From: Denitrificimonas caeni DSM 24390
GTDB taxonomy: Bacteria > Pseudomonadota > Gammaproteobacteria > Pseudomonadales > Pseudomonadaceae
Assembly: GCF_000421765.1 (NCBI RefSeq)
Contig: NZ_ATXQ01000001.1
Span: 372,001 to 436,000, forward strand
DNA length: 64,000 nucleotides
Reading direction: 5' to 3'
Shown here: piece by piece, positions 9,977-19,165 of the stretch
Layout: each line of letters starts with the position of its first letter
How positions within the stretch are numbered: position 1 is the stretch's first letter
Notes under the pieces: model-generated
The model's database searches: none
The model's input: only the letters and a program-made list of their open reading frames with translations
Told to the model about the DNA's origin: nothing
Program-made: the position numbers and the translations under genes

Positions 9977-10846
9977 TTAGGGTTTAACTTGTTCCATATA
10001 CTTGAAAAAATCGTTATCTGGCGATAGCACCATGATATCGCTTTTATCAGCAAAGCTCTCGCGGTACGCCATTAAGCTACGGTGAAACGCATAGAACTCT
10101 TGATCCATACCATAGGCTTTAGCGTAAATTGCAGTGGCCTTAGCATCACCCTCACCTCGAATCTCTTCAGCTTCACGGTAAGCTTCAGCCAGCAAAACAC
10201 GACGCTGACGATCAGCATCGGCACGAATACCTTCTGCCAACTCTTGACCTTTAGCGCGGTGCTCACGAGCTTCACGAGCACGCTCAGAACTCATACGCTC
10301 AAACACACTGAGGTTGACTTCCTTCGGTAAGTCAATCGACTTAACCCGCACATCAATCACCTCAATGCCCAGTTCTTTACGCGCCATACGATCCAGCGAC
10401 GCAGTGATGTCAGCCATCAACTCATCACGCTGACCACTGACCACCTCATGCAAGGTGCGCTTACCAAACTGATCACGTAAACCTGACTCAAGACGACGCG
10501 CCAAACGCTCATCAGCAACCTGCTTAATGCCTGACGTTGCGGTGTAGTAATGATCTGCATCAGCCACACGCCACTTAGCGAAAGCATCAACCATCACTGC
10601 TTTTTTCTCTAGCGTTAGAAAACGCTGAGTCGGTGCATCAAGGGTCAACAGACGCGCATCAAACTTGCGCACTTGGTTGATATAAGGAATTTTCACATGC
10701 AGACCAGGCTGCACATTCGCTTGCTCTACCTTTCCGAATTGCAGCAGTACTGCACGCTCTGTTTGCTGGACAATATAAAAACTGTTCCAAGCCACCAGTG
10801 CAATTACAGCACCTACAATCAATACGAATGTCGATTTATTACTCAT
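9977..10846 (-). CDS. hflC: HflC, protease modulator (SPFH family)
   Basis: Inner-membrane SPFH/prohibitin protein that with HflK forms a large cage around FtsH and modulates its proteolysis. The 289-residue protein has one N-terminal membrane anchor (about residues 6-26), then an SPFH domain (VQQTERAVLLQFGKV), and a long charged helical region with ERARE and EAYREAEEIRGEGDAKA typical of HflC. The start codon overlaps the hflK stop by one base (TAATG), so the two are translationally coupled. Two hairpins follow the gene. Confidence 0.96.
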   Translation of the reverse strand: MSNKSTFVLIVGAVIALVAWNSFYIVQQTERAVLLQFGKVEQANVQPGLHVKIPYINQVRKFDARLLTLDAPTQRFLTLEKKAVMVDAFAKWRVADADHYYTATSGIKQVADERLARRLESGLRDQFGKRTLHEVVSGQRDELMADITASLDRMARKELGIEVIDVRVKSIDLPKEVNLSVFERMSSERAREAREHRAKGQELAEGIRADADRQRRVLLAEAYREAEEIRGEGDAKATAIYAKAYGMDQEFYAFHRSLMAYRESFADKSDIMVLSPDNDFFKYMEQVKP

Positions 10847-12009
10847 TAGCGGCTACCTCTGGCACGTAGATCACGAGACAGCGCATCGCTACTTAAGCGA
10901 ACGCTGTTGTCAGAAGAACTGTTACTGCTCCCTGTCGTCGTGCTGGTGGTTTTCGGTGATGCGGCATTGCGCCCTTCCAGCATTTTATCCAAAGGTAAAT
11001 ACAGCATGCTGTTTTGACCTTTATCGCCAGTTAGCAATACTTTGCTGGTGTTGCTGAGCACTTCTTGCATGGTTTCCAGATACAAACGCTGACGCGTGAC
11101 TTCCGGTGCTTTACGGTATTCAGTGACCAACTTAGTAAAGCGGTCGGCCTCACCCTCGGCACGCGAGATGGTTTCATCACGGTAACCATTGGCTTCTTCA
11201 CGTAAACGCTGTGCCTGACCACGTGCTTCTGGAATCACACCATTGGCATAGGTTTCAGCTTGGTTCTTTTCGCGCTGCTCATCTTCACGCGCACGAATCA
11301 CATCGTCAAATGACTCTTGCACTTCACGCGGGGCTTGGGCGTTTTGTACGTTAACTTGAGTAACGGTAATACCGGTACGGTACGTATCAACAAAACGCTG
11401 TAAGCGCTCTTTCACTTCAACCGCTAAGACTTCACGACCTTCAGTGAGCACCTGATCCATCGCGGTAGAACCAACGACATGGCGCAGCGCACTTTCAGTA
11501 GCTTGCTGCAAACTCACCTCAGGCTCATCAACATTCAGCACATAATCTTCTAAACTGCTGATTTTGTACTGCACAGTTAATGGCACTTCGATGATATTTT
11601 CATCTTCAGTCAGCATCGGACCTTGGCGGGTATAAGCACGTTCACGGGTGACGTTTTGCTCATACTTACGATCCATCGGCGGGAAGTAAATATTCAGACC
11701 TGGACCCACTGTTTCGTGGTATTTACCCAGACGTAAAATAACTGCCTGCTCTTGCTCATCAAGCGAGTACACCGCTGTGTACAGCCACATGGCCGCGAGC
11801 ACAGCAAGCACTACTGCAACTAAACCGAAACCACCACCCGAGCTTTTTGATCCTGGTTTCTTCGGCCCGCCAAACAGGCTTTTTAGATTATCTTGCAGTT
11901 TACGCAAGGCTTCATCCAGATCCGGAGGACCCTGTTTCTGGCCACCGCGTTTGCGGTCACCCCAAGGATCCTGATTATTCGAGTTACCACCGGGCTCATT
12001 CCAGGCCAT
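10846..12009 (-). CDS. hflK: HflK, protease modulator (SPFH family)
   Basis: Partner of HflC in the FtsH-regulating membrane complex. The start at 12009 is set by GGAG seven bases upstream and gives 387 residues beginning MAWNEPGGNSNNQDPWG, the conserved HflK N-terminus. A Gly/Lys-rich cytoplasmic tail is followed by one membrane helix (about residues 65-85). The SPFH domain (DEQEQAVILRLGKY) comes next, then a coiled-coil region and a Ser/Thr-rich C-terminus. The 103-base gap to hflX contains a TATAAT (minus, 12064-12059) that could give hflKC its own promoter; no good -35 was seen. Confidence 0.96.
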   Translation of the reverse strand: MAWNEPGGNSNNQDPWGDRKRGGQKQGPPDLDEALRKLQDNLKSLFGGPKKPGSKSSGGGFGLVAVVLAVLAAMWLYTAVYSLDEQEQAVILRLGKYHETVGPGLNIYFPPMDRKYEQNVTRERAYTRQGPMLTEDENIIEVPLTVQYKISSLEDYVLNVDEPEVSLQQATESALRHVVGSTAMDQVLTEGREVLAVEVKERLQRFVDTYRTGITVTQVNVQNAQAPREVQESFDDVIRAREDEQREKNQAETYANGVIPEARGQAQRLREEANGYRDETISRAEGEADRFTKLVTEYRKAPEVTRQRLYLETMQEVLSNTSKVLLTGDKGQNSMLYLPLDKMLEGRNAASPKTTSTTTGSSNSSSDNSVRLSSDALSRDLRARGSR

Positions 12010-12112
12010 AGTGTTCTCCATCTATTTGAAAGGCAAAATGCACATAAAAGCGCACTATATTATAATTAATCTACGCAACCATCACAGTGTTCAGTTGCGC
12101 AGTTTATCGCGA

Positions 12113-13414
12113 TCAATGCTCGGCAAATTGTGCAAAAAAGTCGCTGGGCGTTACCCCTTCGCGGCTTAAGAGCTTATCCATTTCGATTTTGGCCACGCGC
12201 AGTTTTAATACGCTAGCACCATCCTCAGCATGAGTTTCTTGCTGTACAGCATTCAGATCAAACAATTTGCCACGCAAACGGCTGTGTTCTTGAGTGAGGC
12301 GCACTGTAGCAACATATATTTCTTCTTCCAACAGCTCAGCAATCGCCTGCTGCAGTAAATCAATACCCTGCTGCCCTGCCGCAGACAACCATACACGCTG
12401 CGGCACACCCTGCTCATCACGTTGAATGTGCGGCTCAAGATTATCCATCAGGTCAATTTTGTTATAGACCTCAAGAATGCGTACATCATCAGCGTCAATT
12501 TCTTGCAGCACTGTCAGTACTTGCTTGATTTGCTCATCACGCTCTGGCGAGTGGGCATCAATCACATGCAGGAGTAAATCCGCATTGGCCGACTCCTCCA
12601 ATGTCGCCCGAAACGCCTCAACCAACTTGTGTGGCAAGTGACGAATAAAGCCTACCGTATCAGCTAAAGTAGCCGCGCCAAGATTTGGTATTTCGATACG
12701 TCGAACCGTCGGGTCAAGCGTGGCGAATAACTGGTCAGCCGCATACACCTTGGACTCGGTCAGTAAGTTAAACAACGTTGATTTACCAGTGTTGGTATAG
12801 CCTACCAACGAGATTCCTGGCATATCAGCGCGCTGACGGCTGCGCCGTGCTAATTGGCGCTGATTGCGTACTTTTTCTAAACGGCTTTTAATCTGGCGCA
12901 CGCGTACACGCAGCAAGCGTCGATCAGACTCAAGCTGGGTTTCACCCGGACCTCGTAGCCCAATACCACCTTGCTGGCGGCTTAAATCTGTACGACTGTG
13001 CACTAAGCGCGTGCTGATGTGCTCAAGCTGAGCCAACTCAACCTGCAATTTACCTTCATAGGTTTGCGCACGCTGCGCAAAAATATCCAGGATCAAACCA
13101 ATACGGTCCAATACTCGACAGTCTAATTCACGTTGTAAATTACGCTCTTGGCTCGGCGTCAAAGCATGATTAAAAATCACTAAATCAGCTTTTTCTGCCA
13201 GCACTAATTGGCGCAACTCTTCAACTTTGCCTGAGCCAATTAAAAAGCGCGCTGTTGGCTGGTGTCGTGAGACACTGACAAAGCGCGCAATTACAGCGCC
13301 TGCAGAGACGGCAAGCTCTTGAAACTCATAAGGATCTTCGCGCACATCTGGTGCGTGGCCATCCAAATGTACAAGAATGGCGCGCTCACCTTGCTGAGGG
13401 TGCTCAATGATCAA
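12113..13414 (-). CDS. hflX: Ribosome-associated GTPase HflX
   Basis: GTPase that splits stalled or heat-damaged 70S ribosomes. The 433-residue protein has the N-terminal HflX domain, a coiled coil (residues about 160-200, RLLRVRVRQIKSRLEKVRNQ) and a G domain with GYTNTGKST (G1), a DTVGF segment (G3) and NKID (G4). The start codon is TTG at 13414 with GGGAG six bases upstream. The resulting N-terminus (IEHPQQGERAILVHLDG) aligns end to end with Pseudomonas HflX, supporting the rare start. It lies 12 bases after hfq, as in other gammaproteobacteria. Confidence 0.96.
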   Translation of the reverse strand: MIIEHPQQGERAILVHLDGHAPDVREDPYEFQELAVSAGAVIARFVSVSRHQPTARFLIGSGKVEELRQLVLAEKADLVIFNHALTPSQERNLQRELDCRVLDRIGLILDIFAQRAQTYEGKLQVELAQLEHISTRLVHSRTDLSRQQGGIGLRGPGETQLESDRRLLRVRVRQIKSRLEKVRNQRQLARRSRQRADMPGISLVGYTNTGKSTLFNLLTESKVYAADQLFATLDPTVRRIEIPNLGAATLADTVGFIRHLPHKLVEAFRATLEESANADLLLHVIDAHSPERDEQIKQVLTVLQEIDADDVRILEVYNKIDLMDNLEPHIQRDEQGVPQRVWLSAAGQQGIDLLQQAIAELLEEEIYVATVRLTQEHSRLRGKLFDLNAVQQETHAEDGASVLKLRVAKIEMDKLLSREGVTPSDFFAQFAEH

Positions 13415-13426
13415 AATAGTCTCCCG

Positions 13427-13681
13427 CTAAGCGTTGTCCAGCTCAGCATCTGCAGCGTCGTCGTCAGTTGGCAAGCGCACTGGACGACCTGGCACAACTG
13501 TTGAAATAGCGTGTTTGTAGACCATTTGGCTGACTGTATTTTTCAGTAAGATCACAAACTGGTCAAAGGATTCAATTTGCCCTTGCAGCTTAATACCGTT
13601 GACCAAATAAATTGATACCGGTACGCGCTCTTTACGCAAGAGGTTTAAGTAAGGGTCTTGTAGCGTATGCCCTTTTGACAT
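13427..13681 (-). CDS. hfq: RNA chaperone Hfq
   Basis: Hexameric Sm-like protein that pairs small RNAs with mRNAs. It has 84 residues. The Sm1 motif ([24 protein letters not shown]) and the Sm2 motif ([10 protein letters not shown]) are intact, including the proximal-face YKH residues and the arginine-bearing rim (LRKERV). The acidic C-terminal tail is short, as in Pseudomonas. TGGAG lies 8 bases before the ATG. It is cotranscribed with hflX downstream; miaA lies 79 bases upstream. Confidence 0.98.
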   Translation of the reverse strand: MSKGHTLQDPYLNLLRKERVPVSIYLVNGIKLQGQIESFDQFVILLKNTVSQMVYKHAISTVVPGRPVRLPTDDDAADAELDNA

Positions 13682-13760
13682 GTGGTGTACTCCATTTAAT
13701 TAATTAACAGCCTGTGCAGTGCTTTCAACACTGACGGACTACAATACTGCCCAATCATCT

Positions 13761-14729
13761 CTATATGGAGAGTCGTTCGAGCCTTTTCAAGACCTGAGAC
13801 ATTTTGTTACAGGATAAAGAATCAAGCCATTCAACATCATCCCAACTGCGCAGCCATGTAAATTGTCGCTTAGCCAGTTGCCGTGTCGCAATAATACCGC
13901 GTTCAATCATCTCATCGTAAGCATATTCACCATCAAGGTAAGCCCACGCTTGCCGATAGCCAACTGCGCGTATTGATGGCAAATCAACGTGCAAATCGCC
14001 ACGCTGACGCAATGCTTCGACCTCAGCAATAAAGCCTTGTTCAAGCATCTGTTGAAATCGCTGGGCAATTCGCTCATGCAAAACACTGCGCTGCTGCGGT
14101 GCAATTGCAAAAGTAGCTACATTGTACGGCAAATGAGCGCCGTTAGATGCGAGTAATTGCTGTTTTTCTAGGCTTTGCTTGGCACGCAATTGCGTCATGG
14201 TTTGCCCGCTAATATGCCAAACCTCTAATGCGCGCAGCAGCCGCTGTGGATCGTTAGGATGAATCCGCTGCGCAGAGACAGGATCAATCCGCTGCAATTC
14301 AGTATGAAGCGCCGCCCAACCCTCGCTTGCTGCCTGCTGCTCAAGCCGTGCGCGCACCTCTGGATCAGCTGACGGCATGGCTGCCAAACCTTCAGTGAGC
14401 GCCTTGAAATACAGCATAGTGCCGCCCACCAACAAAGGTATCCGACCACGCGCGGTAATATCTGCCATGGCCTGCAGGGCATCGTCACGAAACTGCGCCG
14501 CAGAATAGCTCTGCGCAGGATCAAGGATATCGATTAAGTGATGCGGATATTTCTGCAAAATCTCTGCGTTCGGCTTAGCACTACCTATATCCATACCCCG
14601 ATAGATCAACGCTGAATCAACGCTGATAATTTCACAAGGCAAGGCATCGGCCAATTGCAAAGCAAGATCAGTTTTTCCTGATGCGGTCGGCCCCATCAGG
14701 AAAATAGCCGGTGGCAGCGTATCTATCAA
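13761..14729 (-). CDS. miaA: tRNA dimethylallyltransferase
   Basis: Adds a dimethylallyl group to N6 of A37 in tRNAs reading codons that start with U, an isoprenoid-using step. GPTASGKTD is the P-loop, [18 protein letters not shown] and the Pseudomonas-like [16 protein letters not shown] are conserved, and [12 protein letters not shown] near the C-terminus is typical. I place the start at TTG 14729, which has GAGGG seven bases upstream and gives 322 residues ([14 protein letters not shown]), matching family length. A GTG at 14750 is an alternative with a poorer SD. mutL, the usual Pseudomonas upstream neighbour, is absent. Confidence 0.95.
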   Translation of the reverse strand: MIDTLPPAIFLMGPTASGKTDLALQLADALPCEIISVDSALIYRGMDIGSAKPNAEILQKYPHHLIDILDPAQSYSAAQFRDDALQAMADITARGRIPLLVGGTMLYFKALTEGLAAMPSADPEVRARLEQQAASEGWAALHTELQRIDPVSAQRIHPNDPQRLLRALEVWHISGQTMTQLRAKQSLEKQQLLASNGAHLPYNVATFAIAPQQRSVLHERIAQRFQQMLEQGFIAEVEALRQRGDLHVDLPSIRAVGYRQAWAYLDGEYAYDEMIERGIIATRQLAKRQFTWLRSWDDVEWLDSLSCNKMSQVLKRLERLSI

Positions 14730-14805
14730 AACAAAACCCTCAGCAGCCACTTACTCTGGCCATATTTAACAATTGTGCAACCACACAGCAACCTGACGTC
14801 GAGCC

Positions 14806-15390
14806 TTACTGAGCCAGTAACTGACCAATTGCAGGATCGTTGAATACGCGCTGCAAGCCTTCACTCAAAACTTTACTCACCAATTTGGTGTTGGTCAGCT
14901 CATTAGGGGCTTTCGCGTAGCCTTGGGTTAGATTTGCCGCATAACGCCCATTGTAGCGACGTGTGCCGTTTTGTACTTCTAGTGCATACACCGCACTCAG
15001 CTGCGCTTCTTTAATCACGCCATTGCCATCAGTGGCTTTATAACTCAGCTCAACCAGCTTTAAATTAAGCTGAGCTTCACCTGCGCCCTGCTGCATCGGC
15101 GTAAAACCGAGCATGCGTACTGCTGCATCAGTTTCCGCTTGTAAGCGCGGCAAAAAGGCTTTTGAGTTAACCGTAATAGCGCTGCTCTGCGCATACAGAC
15201 CTCCACGTGTGCCAATCACCGGATTAGAGCGCGCGTCAGAAACACGGACAACGACTGGTTGACCTTGTCCAACAGCGACCAACTGGCCACTAAAGCGAGG
15301 CTCTGGGGTCAAATACTGCGGACTCAAACCGCAGCCCACCAGACTTACACTGACAATAATGGCCGCACTTGCAAATAGGTAACGCAACAT
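14806..15390 (-). CDS. YajG-family lipoprotein
   Basis: A 194-residue predicted lipoprotein: N-terminal hydrophobic signal followed by the lipobox LVGC with Cys20 as the lipidation site. The mature part (VVVRVSDARSNPVIGTRGG, LNLKLVELSYK, VSKVLSEGLQRVFNDPAI) follows the YajG family of periplasm-facing lipoproteins with no firmly known function. AAGGA lies 8 bases ahead of the ATG. It is in the same direction as miaA, 76 bases upstream of it, and could be cotranscribed, though no functional link is known. Confidence 0.85.
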   Translation of the reverse strand: MLRYLFASAAIIVSVSLVGCGLSPQYLTPEPRFSGQLVAVGQGQPVVVRVSDARSNPVIGTRGGLYAQSSAITVNSKAFLPRLQAETDAAVRMLGFTPMQQGAGEAQLNLKLVELSYKATDGNGVIKEAQLSAVYALEVQNGTRRYNGRYAANLTQGYAKAPNELTNTKLVSKVLSEGLQRVFNDPAIGQLLAQ

Positions 15391-15582
15391 AATTTAGATC
15401 CTTTGAAAAAACCGATGAGAATTTTACTAAGTTTAACCAAGCTCTACAGGCTTGCACAGTATAAAGGGTCACAGACCAAATACCCTAAGTTATCCATGCC
15501 ACTTGATGGCCTAGAAACATTTTATGACACCTTTCGACTAAAGAAATTTTGCATAGATGATCGTTTTTTCTGATTTCATCGT

Positions 15583-15588
15583 TATAAT
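15583..15588 (+). promoter_or_regulatory. Candidate -10 element of a long-leader mqo promoter
   Basis: Perfect TATAAT in an AT-rich stretch. At 16-18 bases upstream there is no good TTGACA-like hexamer, so an activator or a weak -35 would be needed. Support is modest. Confidence 0.35.
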
Positions 15589-15686
15589 TACTTCCCAACT
15601 ATGTACGACACCCCGGTATTTAGGCTGTTACACCGTCTTTGATGGTTTATTTGCTCTAAATCGAGGTTGCCGAGTGCCCTATTTAC

Positions 15687-15766
15687 GGCGCTCAAGCGCA
15701 CGCTGAACGAGACAATTCTGCACTTTTTATCCTGTGCATCATTCACGCGCAGCTTTCTTGAGCGTC
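15687..15766 (+). ncRNA. Candidate structured RNA element in the mqo leader
   Basis: GGCGCTCAAG (15687-15696) pairs with CTTGAGCGTC (15757-15766): ten pairs with one G-U. Inside, GCGC can pair with GCGC across an asymmetric bulge, and TGCAC...GTGCA forms an apical hairpin with a ten-base loop. The nested pairing suggests a folded RNA. I do not recognise it as a known riboswitch. Confidence 0.4.
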
Positions 15767-16001
15767 TGCGGTAAAAACATTTTAAAGATCCGTTACTCCA
15801 AAAGATGGCGGGACAACTGTTTCACAACTTCACAAGAGTGTGGCAAGCAATGAATAGTTTGGCGTTTACAGTTCCATGCACCAGCAGCCCTCCTTCTTGC
15901 AGCGGTTAAAGAATTGACTATTTCGCAATAACCTAACCCTTAACGAGGCTGACTACAGTTTTTTGTGTACAGCCCAATAGCTGCATTTTGGAGACACACT
16001 G

Positions 16002-17489
16002 ATGGCGCAAGATAATCAAGCACACTTGGATGTTTTACTGGTGGGTGCCGGTATTATGAGTTCCACTTTAGCCGTAATGCTAAAAGAGCTCGATCCAAGC
16101 CTTCGCTTAGAACTTGTTGAGCAAATGGAAGATGGGGCTATGGAAAGCTCTAACCCATGGAACAACGCAGGCACCGGCCATGCTGGGCTGTGCGAACTCA
16201 ACTACACTCCAGAAGCAGAAGACGGCTCCATTGATATTAAAAAAGCTATTAATATCAACGCCATGTTCGAAGAGTCCAAACAGTTTTGGGCCCACCTGCT
16301 CGAAACTGGCACCTTCGGTGATCCTGATACCTTTATTCACTCAGTGCCTCATCTCAGTTTTGTGCAAGGCGAAGACAACGTTGCCTTCCTAAAAAAACGC
16401 GCAGACATCATGCAGCAACACCATGCGTTTAAAGACATGCAGTTCACCACAGACAAAAGTGTGATGGCTGAATGGTTGCCGCTGATGATGGCTGAACGTA
16501 AAGATGATGAGTCCATGGCAGCGACTCACATTGCCAACGGTACCGACGTTAACTTTGGCGCATTGACGCGTCAGCTACTGAGCTACTTAAGCAAGCAAGA
16601 CAACTGCAGCCTGCACTACAAAAGCAAAGTTGTAGGGCTTAAGCGTGTTGCTGCAGGCTGGCAGGTCAGCATCAAAAACCTCGCCACAGGCCAACGTCGT
16701 GAAGTGACTTCACGCTTTGTTTTCTTAGGTGCAGGCGGCGCAGCTTTACCACTGCTGCAAATGTCCGGCATCCCTGAAGGCAAAGGCTACGGCGGCTTCC
16801 CCGTTAGCGGCCAGTGGTTACGCTGCGACAAACCTGAAGTTGTTGAACAGCACCAAGCCAAGGTTTACAGCTTAGCAGCAGTGGGCTCGCCACCGATGTC
16901 CGTACCGCACTTAGATACGCGCGTCATTGATGGCAAAAAATCCCTACTATTTGGACCTTATGCAGGTTTCACTACTAAGTTCCTCAAACGCGGCTCATTC
17001 CTCGATTTACCGCTGTCCGTACGTTTCGGCAATATTTTGCCGATGCTGGCAGTCGGTCGCGACAATATGGATCTGACCCGTTATCTGATCAGCGAAGTCA
17101 TGCAGTCAATGGAACAGCGTTTGGATTCTTTGCGCCGTTTCTACCCACAGCTTGACCCAGCAGACTGGAAACTTGAGATCGCCGGGCAACGTGTGCAGAT
17201 CATCAAAAAGGACGCGAAAAAAGGCGGCATACTGCAGTTTGGTACAGAACTGGTCAGCTCTGCCGATGGTTCACTAGCTGCCTTACTGGGCGCTTCACCG
17301 GGTGCTTCAGTGACCGTGTCGATCATGCTCGACTTGCTCAAGCGTTGCTTCCCAGAGCAAAGCGCATCGGCGGCATGGACAGAGAAGCTCACGGCTATTT
17401 TCCCAGCGCCACTTAAAGATCTGGAAACTAACGCCGAGCTTTACGCACAAACGCAAGAGCGTTCAGATCGCTTGCTAAAACTGCGATAA
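16002..17489 (+). CDS. mqo: Malate:quinone oxidoreductase
   Basis: FAD-dependent peripheral membrane enzyme that oxidises malate to oxaloacetate and passes electrons to quinone, in place of or beside NAD-linked malate dehydrogenase. The 495-residue protein starts with the dinucleotide fold [20 protein letters not shown] (residues 12-31). [45 protein letters not shown] and QIIKKD are characteristic Mqo blocks. GGAG lies 8 bases before the ATG. It is monocistronic: a long leader in front and a terminator immediately behind. Confidence 0.96.
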   Translation: MAQDNQAHLDVLLVGAGIMSSTLAVMLKELDPSLRLELVEQMEDGAMESSNPWNNAGTGHAGLCELNYTPEAEDGSIDIKKAININAMFEESKQFWAHLLETGTFGDPDTFIHSVPHLSFVQGEDNVAFLKKRADIMQQHHAFKDMQFTTDKSVMAEWLPLMMAERKDDESMAATHIANGTDVNFGALTRQLLSYLSKQDNCSLHYKSKVVGLKRVAAGWQVSIKNLATGQRREVTSRFVFLGAGGAALPLLQMSGIPEGKGYGGFPVSGQWLRCDKPEVVEQHQAKVYSLAAVGSPPMSVPHLDTRVIDGKKSLLFGPYAGFTTKFLKRGSFLDLPLSVRFGNILPMLAVGRDNMDLTRYLISEVMQSMEQRLDSLRRFYPQLDPADWKLEIAGQRVQIIKKDAKKGGILQFGTELVSSADGSLAALLGASPGASVTVSIMLDLLKRCFPEQSASAAWTEKLTAIFPAPLKDLETNAELYAQTQERSDRLLKLR

Positions 17490-17494
17490 CCTAT

Positions 17495-17526
17495 AAAAAA
17501 AGCCCGCTTACTAGCGGGCTTTTTTG
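17495..17526. terminator. Bidirectional terminator between mqo and yajQ
   Basis: AAAAAAAGCCCGC, loop TTACTA, GCGGGCTTTTTTG. A and T runs on both sides allow termination of mqo (plus) and yajQ (minus). Confidence 0.93.
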
Positions 17527-17564
17527 TAGCTCAATACAAGCAGCGACTCTGGGCAGCAGAGGTT

Positions 17565-18044
17565 TTAATCCCTGAAGTTATCAAACTGCAATGGCATTCC
17601 CAGCTCTTGCGTGCGCAATACAGCGATTGCTTCTTGCAAATCATCACGCTTTTTACCCGTAATACGCACCTGCTCGCCTTGAATAGAAGCCTGCACTTTC
17701 AGTTTTGCTTCTTTAACTACAGCGACAATTTTCTTAGCTAATTCTTTCTCAATGCCCTCGCGCAAGACCACCTCTTGCTTAACGACTTTTCCCGACGCAT
17801 AAGCATCTTTGTATTCAAGGCATTGCACATCAATTTTACGCTTAACCAGAGACAGCTTAAGAATCTCGATGAGCTGCTCCAACATAAAATCAGCTTCTGC
17901 AGTTAAGGTCACTGTTTTATCTTTAAACTCAAAGCTGGCTTTGCCGCGCAAGTCGTAGCGACGCTCCAATTCTTTAGCCGCATTATCAACCGCATTCGTT
18001 ACCTCATGCGCATCCAACTCAGAAACCACATCAAAAGATGGCAT
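17565..18044 (-). CDS. yajQ: YajQ-family cyclic-di-GMP-binding protein
   Basis: A 159-residue member of the YajQ (DUF520) family: [22 protein letters not shown] at the start (shown in part), FEFKDKTV, and [16 protein letters not shown] near the end match the family along its length. In Xanthomonas and Pseudomonas members bind cyclic-di-GMP and influence gene expression and virulence. GGGAGG precedes the ATG. A divergent gene for a receiver protein with a degenerate GGDEF domain lies 146 bases away, a pairing also found in P. aeruginosa, hinting at a shared second-messenger role. Confidence 0.93.
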   Translation of the reverse strand: MPSFDVVSELDAHEVTNAVDNAAKELERRYDLRGKASFEFKDKTVTLTAEADFMLEQLIEILKLSLVKRKIDVQCLEYKDAYASGKVVKQEVVLREGIEKELAKKIVAVVKEAKLKVQASIQGEQVRITGKKRDDLQEAIAVLRTQELGMPLQFDNFRD

Positions 18045-18190
18045 CGCTATCCTCCCAACTCATTTTTATTAACATTAAAAGTACTTTGATCACAACTGCA
18101 CATAAGAGCGCTTGCCATTCCAATGTGCCACTATTATAAGGTATCTAATTTGCAGCACACTCATTCAGTTTTACCAAAAATGGTCCAGTT

Positions 18191-19159
18191 ATGCCAAATC
18201 CTCTTCTAAGCATTCTTGTTGTAGATGATGCCAAGTTTTCCAGCGTCATGATAGGTCGCACTTTAAATCAAGCGGGCTATAAAGACATTCGTTTTGCCAA
18301 CAGCGCTGCAGAGGCGCTTAAACTTTTAGATGAGCGCTCAGCAGGAATTTTACTGGCTGATTGGTTGATGCCGGAAATGGACGGTTTAGAATTGACCGCT
18401 CAAGTACGCCAGCAAGACGAGCAAAAAGATCATTACACTTACATTATTTTATTGACGGGTAAAGAAGGCGACAATGCCTTAGCTGAAGCCTTTGATCGCG
18501 GCGTCGATGATTTTATTAGTAAAAACGCCATGAACGAGCAGTTACTGCCTCGTGTTTATGCTGCCGACCGCCTATACAACACCCTGATTCGTTTACTTAA
18601 GGAAAAGCAATTACTCACTCGTAATATTGCTTCGTTGGAATCGCGCAACCAGGTTGATTCTCTTACAGGCTTAGGTAATGTGCGTTATTTAAAACAGATG
18701 CTGACAAGCAATCTAAAACAAATTGAATCGCGTGGCGGCACTCTTTGCTACCTATTGATTGGTGTTGAAAACATGGCAGCGCTCTCTAAGCAATTTGGCC
18801 GACAAATTCATAAAGAATTGCTGTGCTCAATAGCAAGACGCCTGCAGCAATTGGTTCGTCCATTGGATGTACTGGTACGCATAGATGGTAATCATTTTGC
18901 ACTGATCACCTTGCTCGATGACCTGCAAGAGTGCACGCCAGTGAGCTTTAAACGTTTATATGATGGCTTAAACGTAAAATCTTTCAAAACTAGCGAAGGT
19001 TTTATCAATATAAAAGCTGGCATCAGTTTAATCGGTCTTAATGCTAAAGCATTACCAGCCACTCCAGAGCAACTGATTAATCTGGCAACACAGCGTCTAC
19101 CTGACTCTTATGCTAGTGGCCGCATTGATGCTTTGCGTCTAAACATACCATCGCAGTAA
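18191..19159 (+). CDS. Response regulator with degenerate GGDEF domain
   Basis: A 322-residue protein. Residues 1-130 are a receiver: acidic pair D12-D13, phospho-acceptor D57 (LLADWLMPEMDG) and the LLTGK segment. A linker helix leads to a GGDEF-type domain (DSLTGLGNVRYLKQML onward). At the active site, where GGDEF is expected, the sequence is DGNHF (in VRIDGNHFALI), so diguanylate cyclase activity is very unlikely. No upstream RxxD inhibitory site is evident. It may bind nucleotide or act through protein contacts. Its cognate kinase is not in the window. The order yajQ / this gene / panE matches P. aeruginosa. Confidence 0.9.
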   Translation: MPNPLLSILVVDDAKFSSVMIGRTLNQAGYKDIRFANSAAEALKLLDERSAGILLADWLMPEMDGLELTAQVRQQDEQKDHYTYIILLTGKEGDNALAEAFDRGVDDFISKNAMNEQLLPRVYAADRLYNTLIRLLKEKQLLTRNIASLESRNQVDSLTGLGNVRYLKQMLTSNLKQIESRGGTLCYLLIGVENMAALSKQFGRQIHKELLCSIARRLQQLVRPLDVLVRIDGNHFALITLLDDLQECTPVSFKRLYDGLNVKSFKTSEGFINIKAGISLIGLNAKALPATPEQLINLATQRLPDSYASGRIDALRLNIPSQ

Positions 19160-19165
19160 TCATTT

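Larger units (their letters stand above)
15391..16001 (+). other. Long non-coding leader / intergenic region before mqo
   Basis: About 600 bases with no supported coding sequence between the divergent lipoprotein and mqo genes. It holds a consensus TATAAT at 15583-15588 and a strong nested inverted repeat at 15687-15766. If transcription starts near 15595, mqo has a leader of about 400 bases. A separate small RNA is an alternative. Confidence 0.5.
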
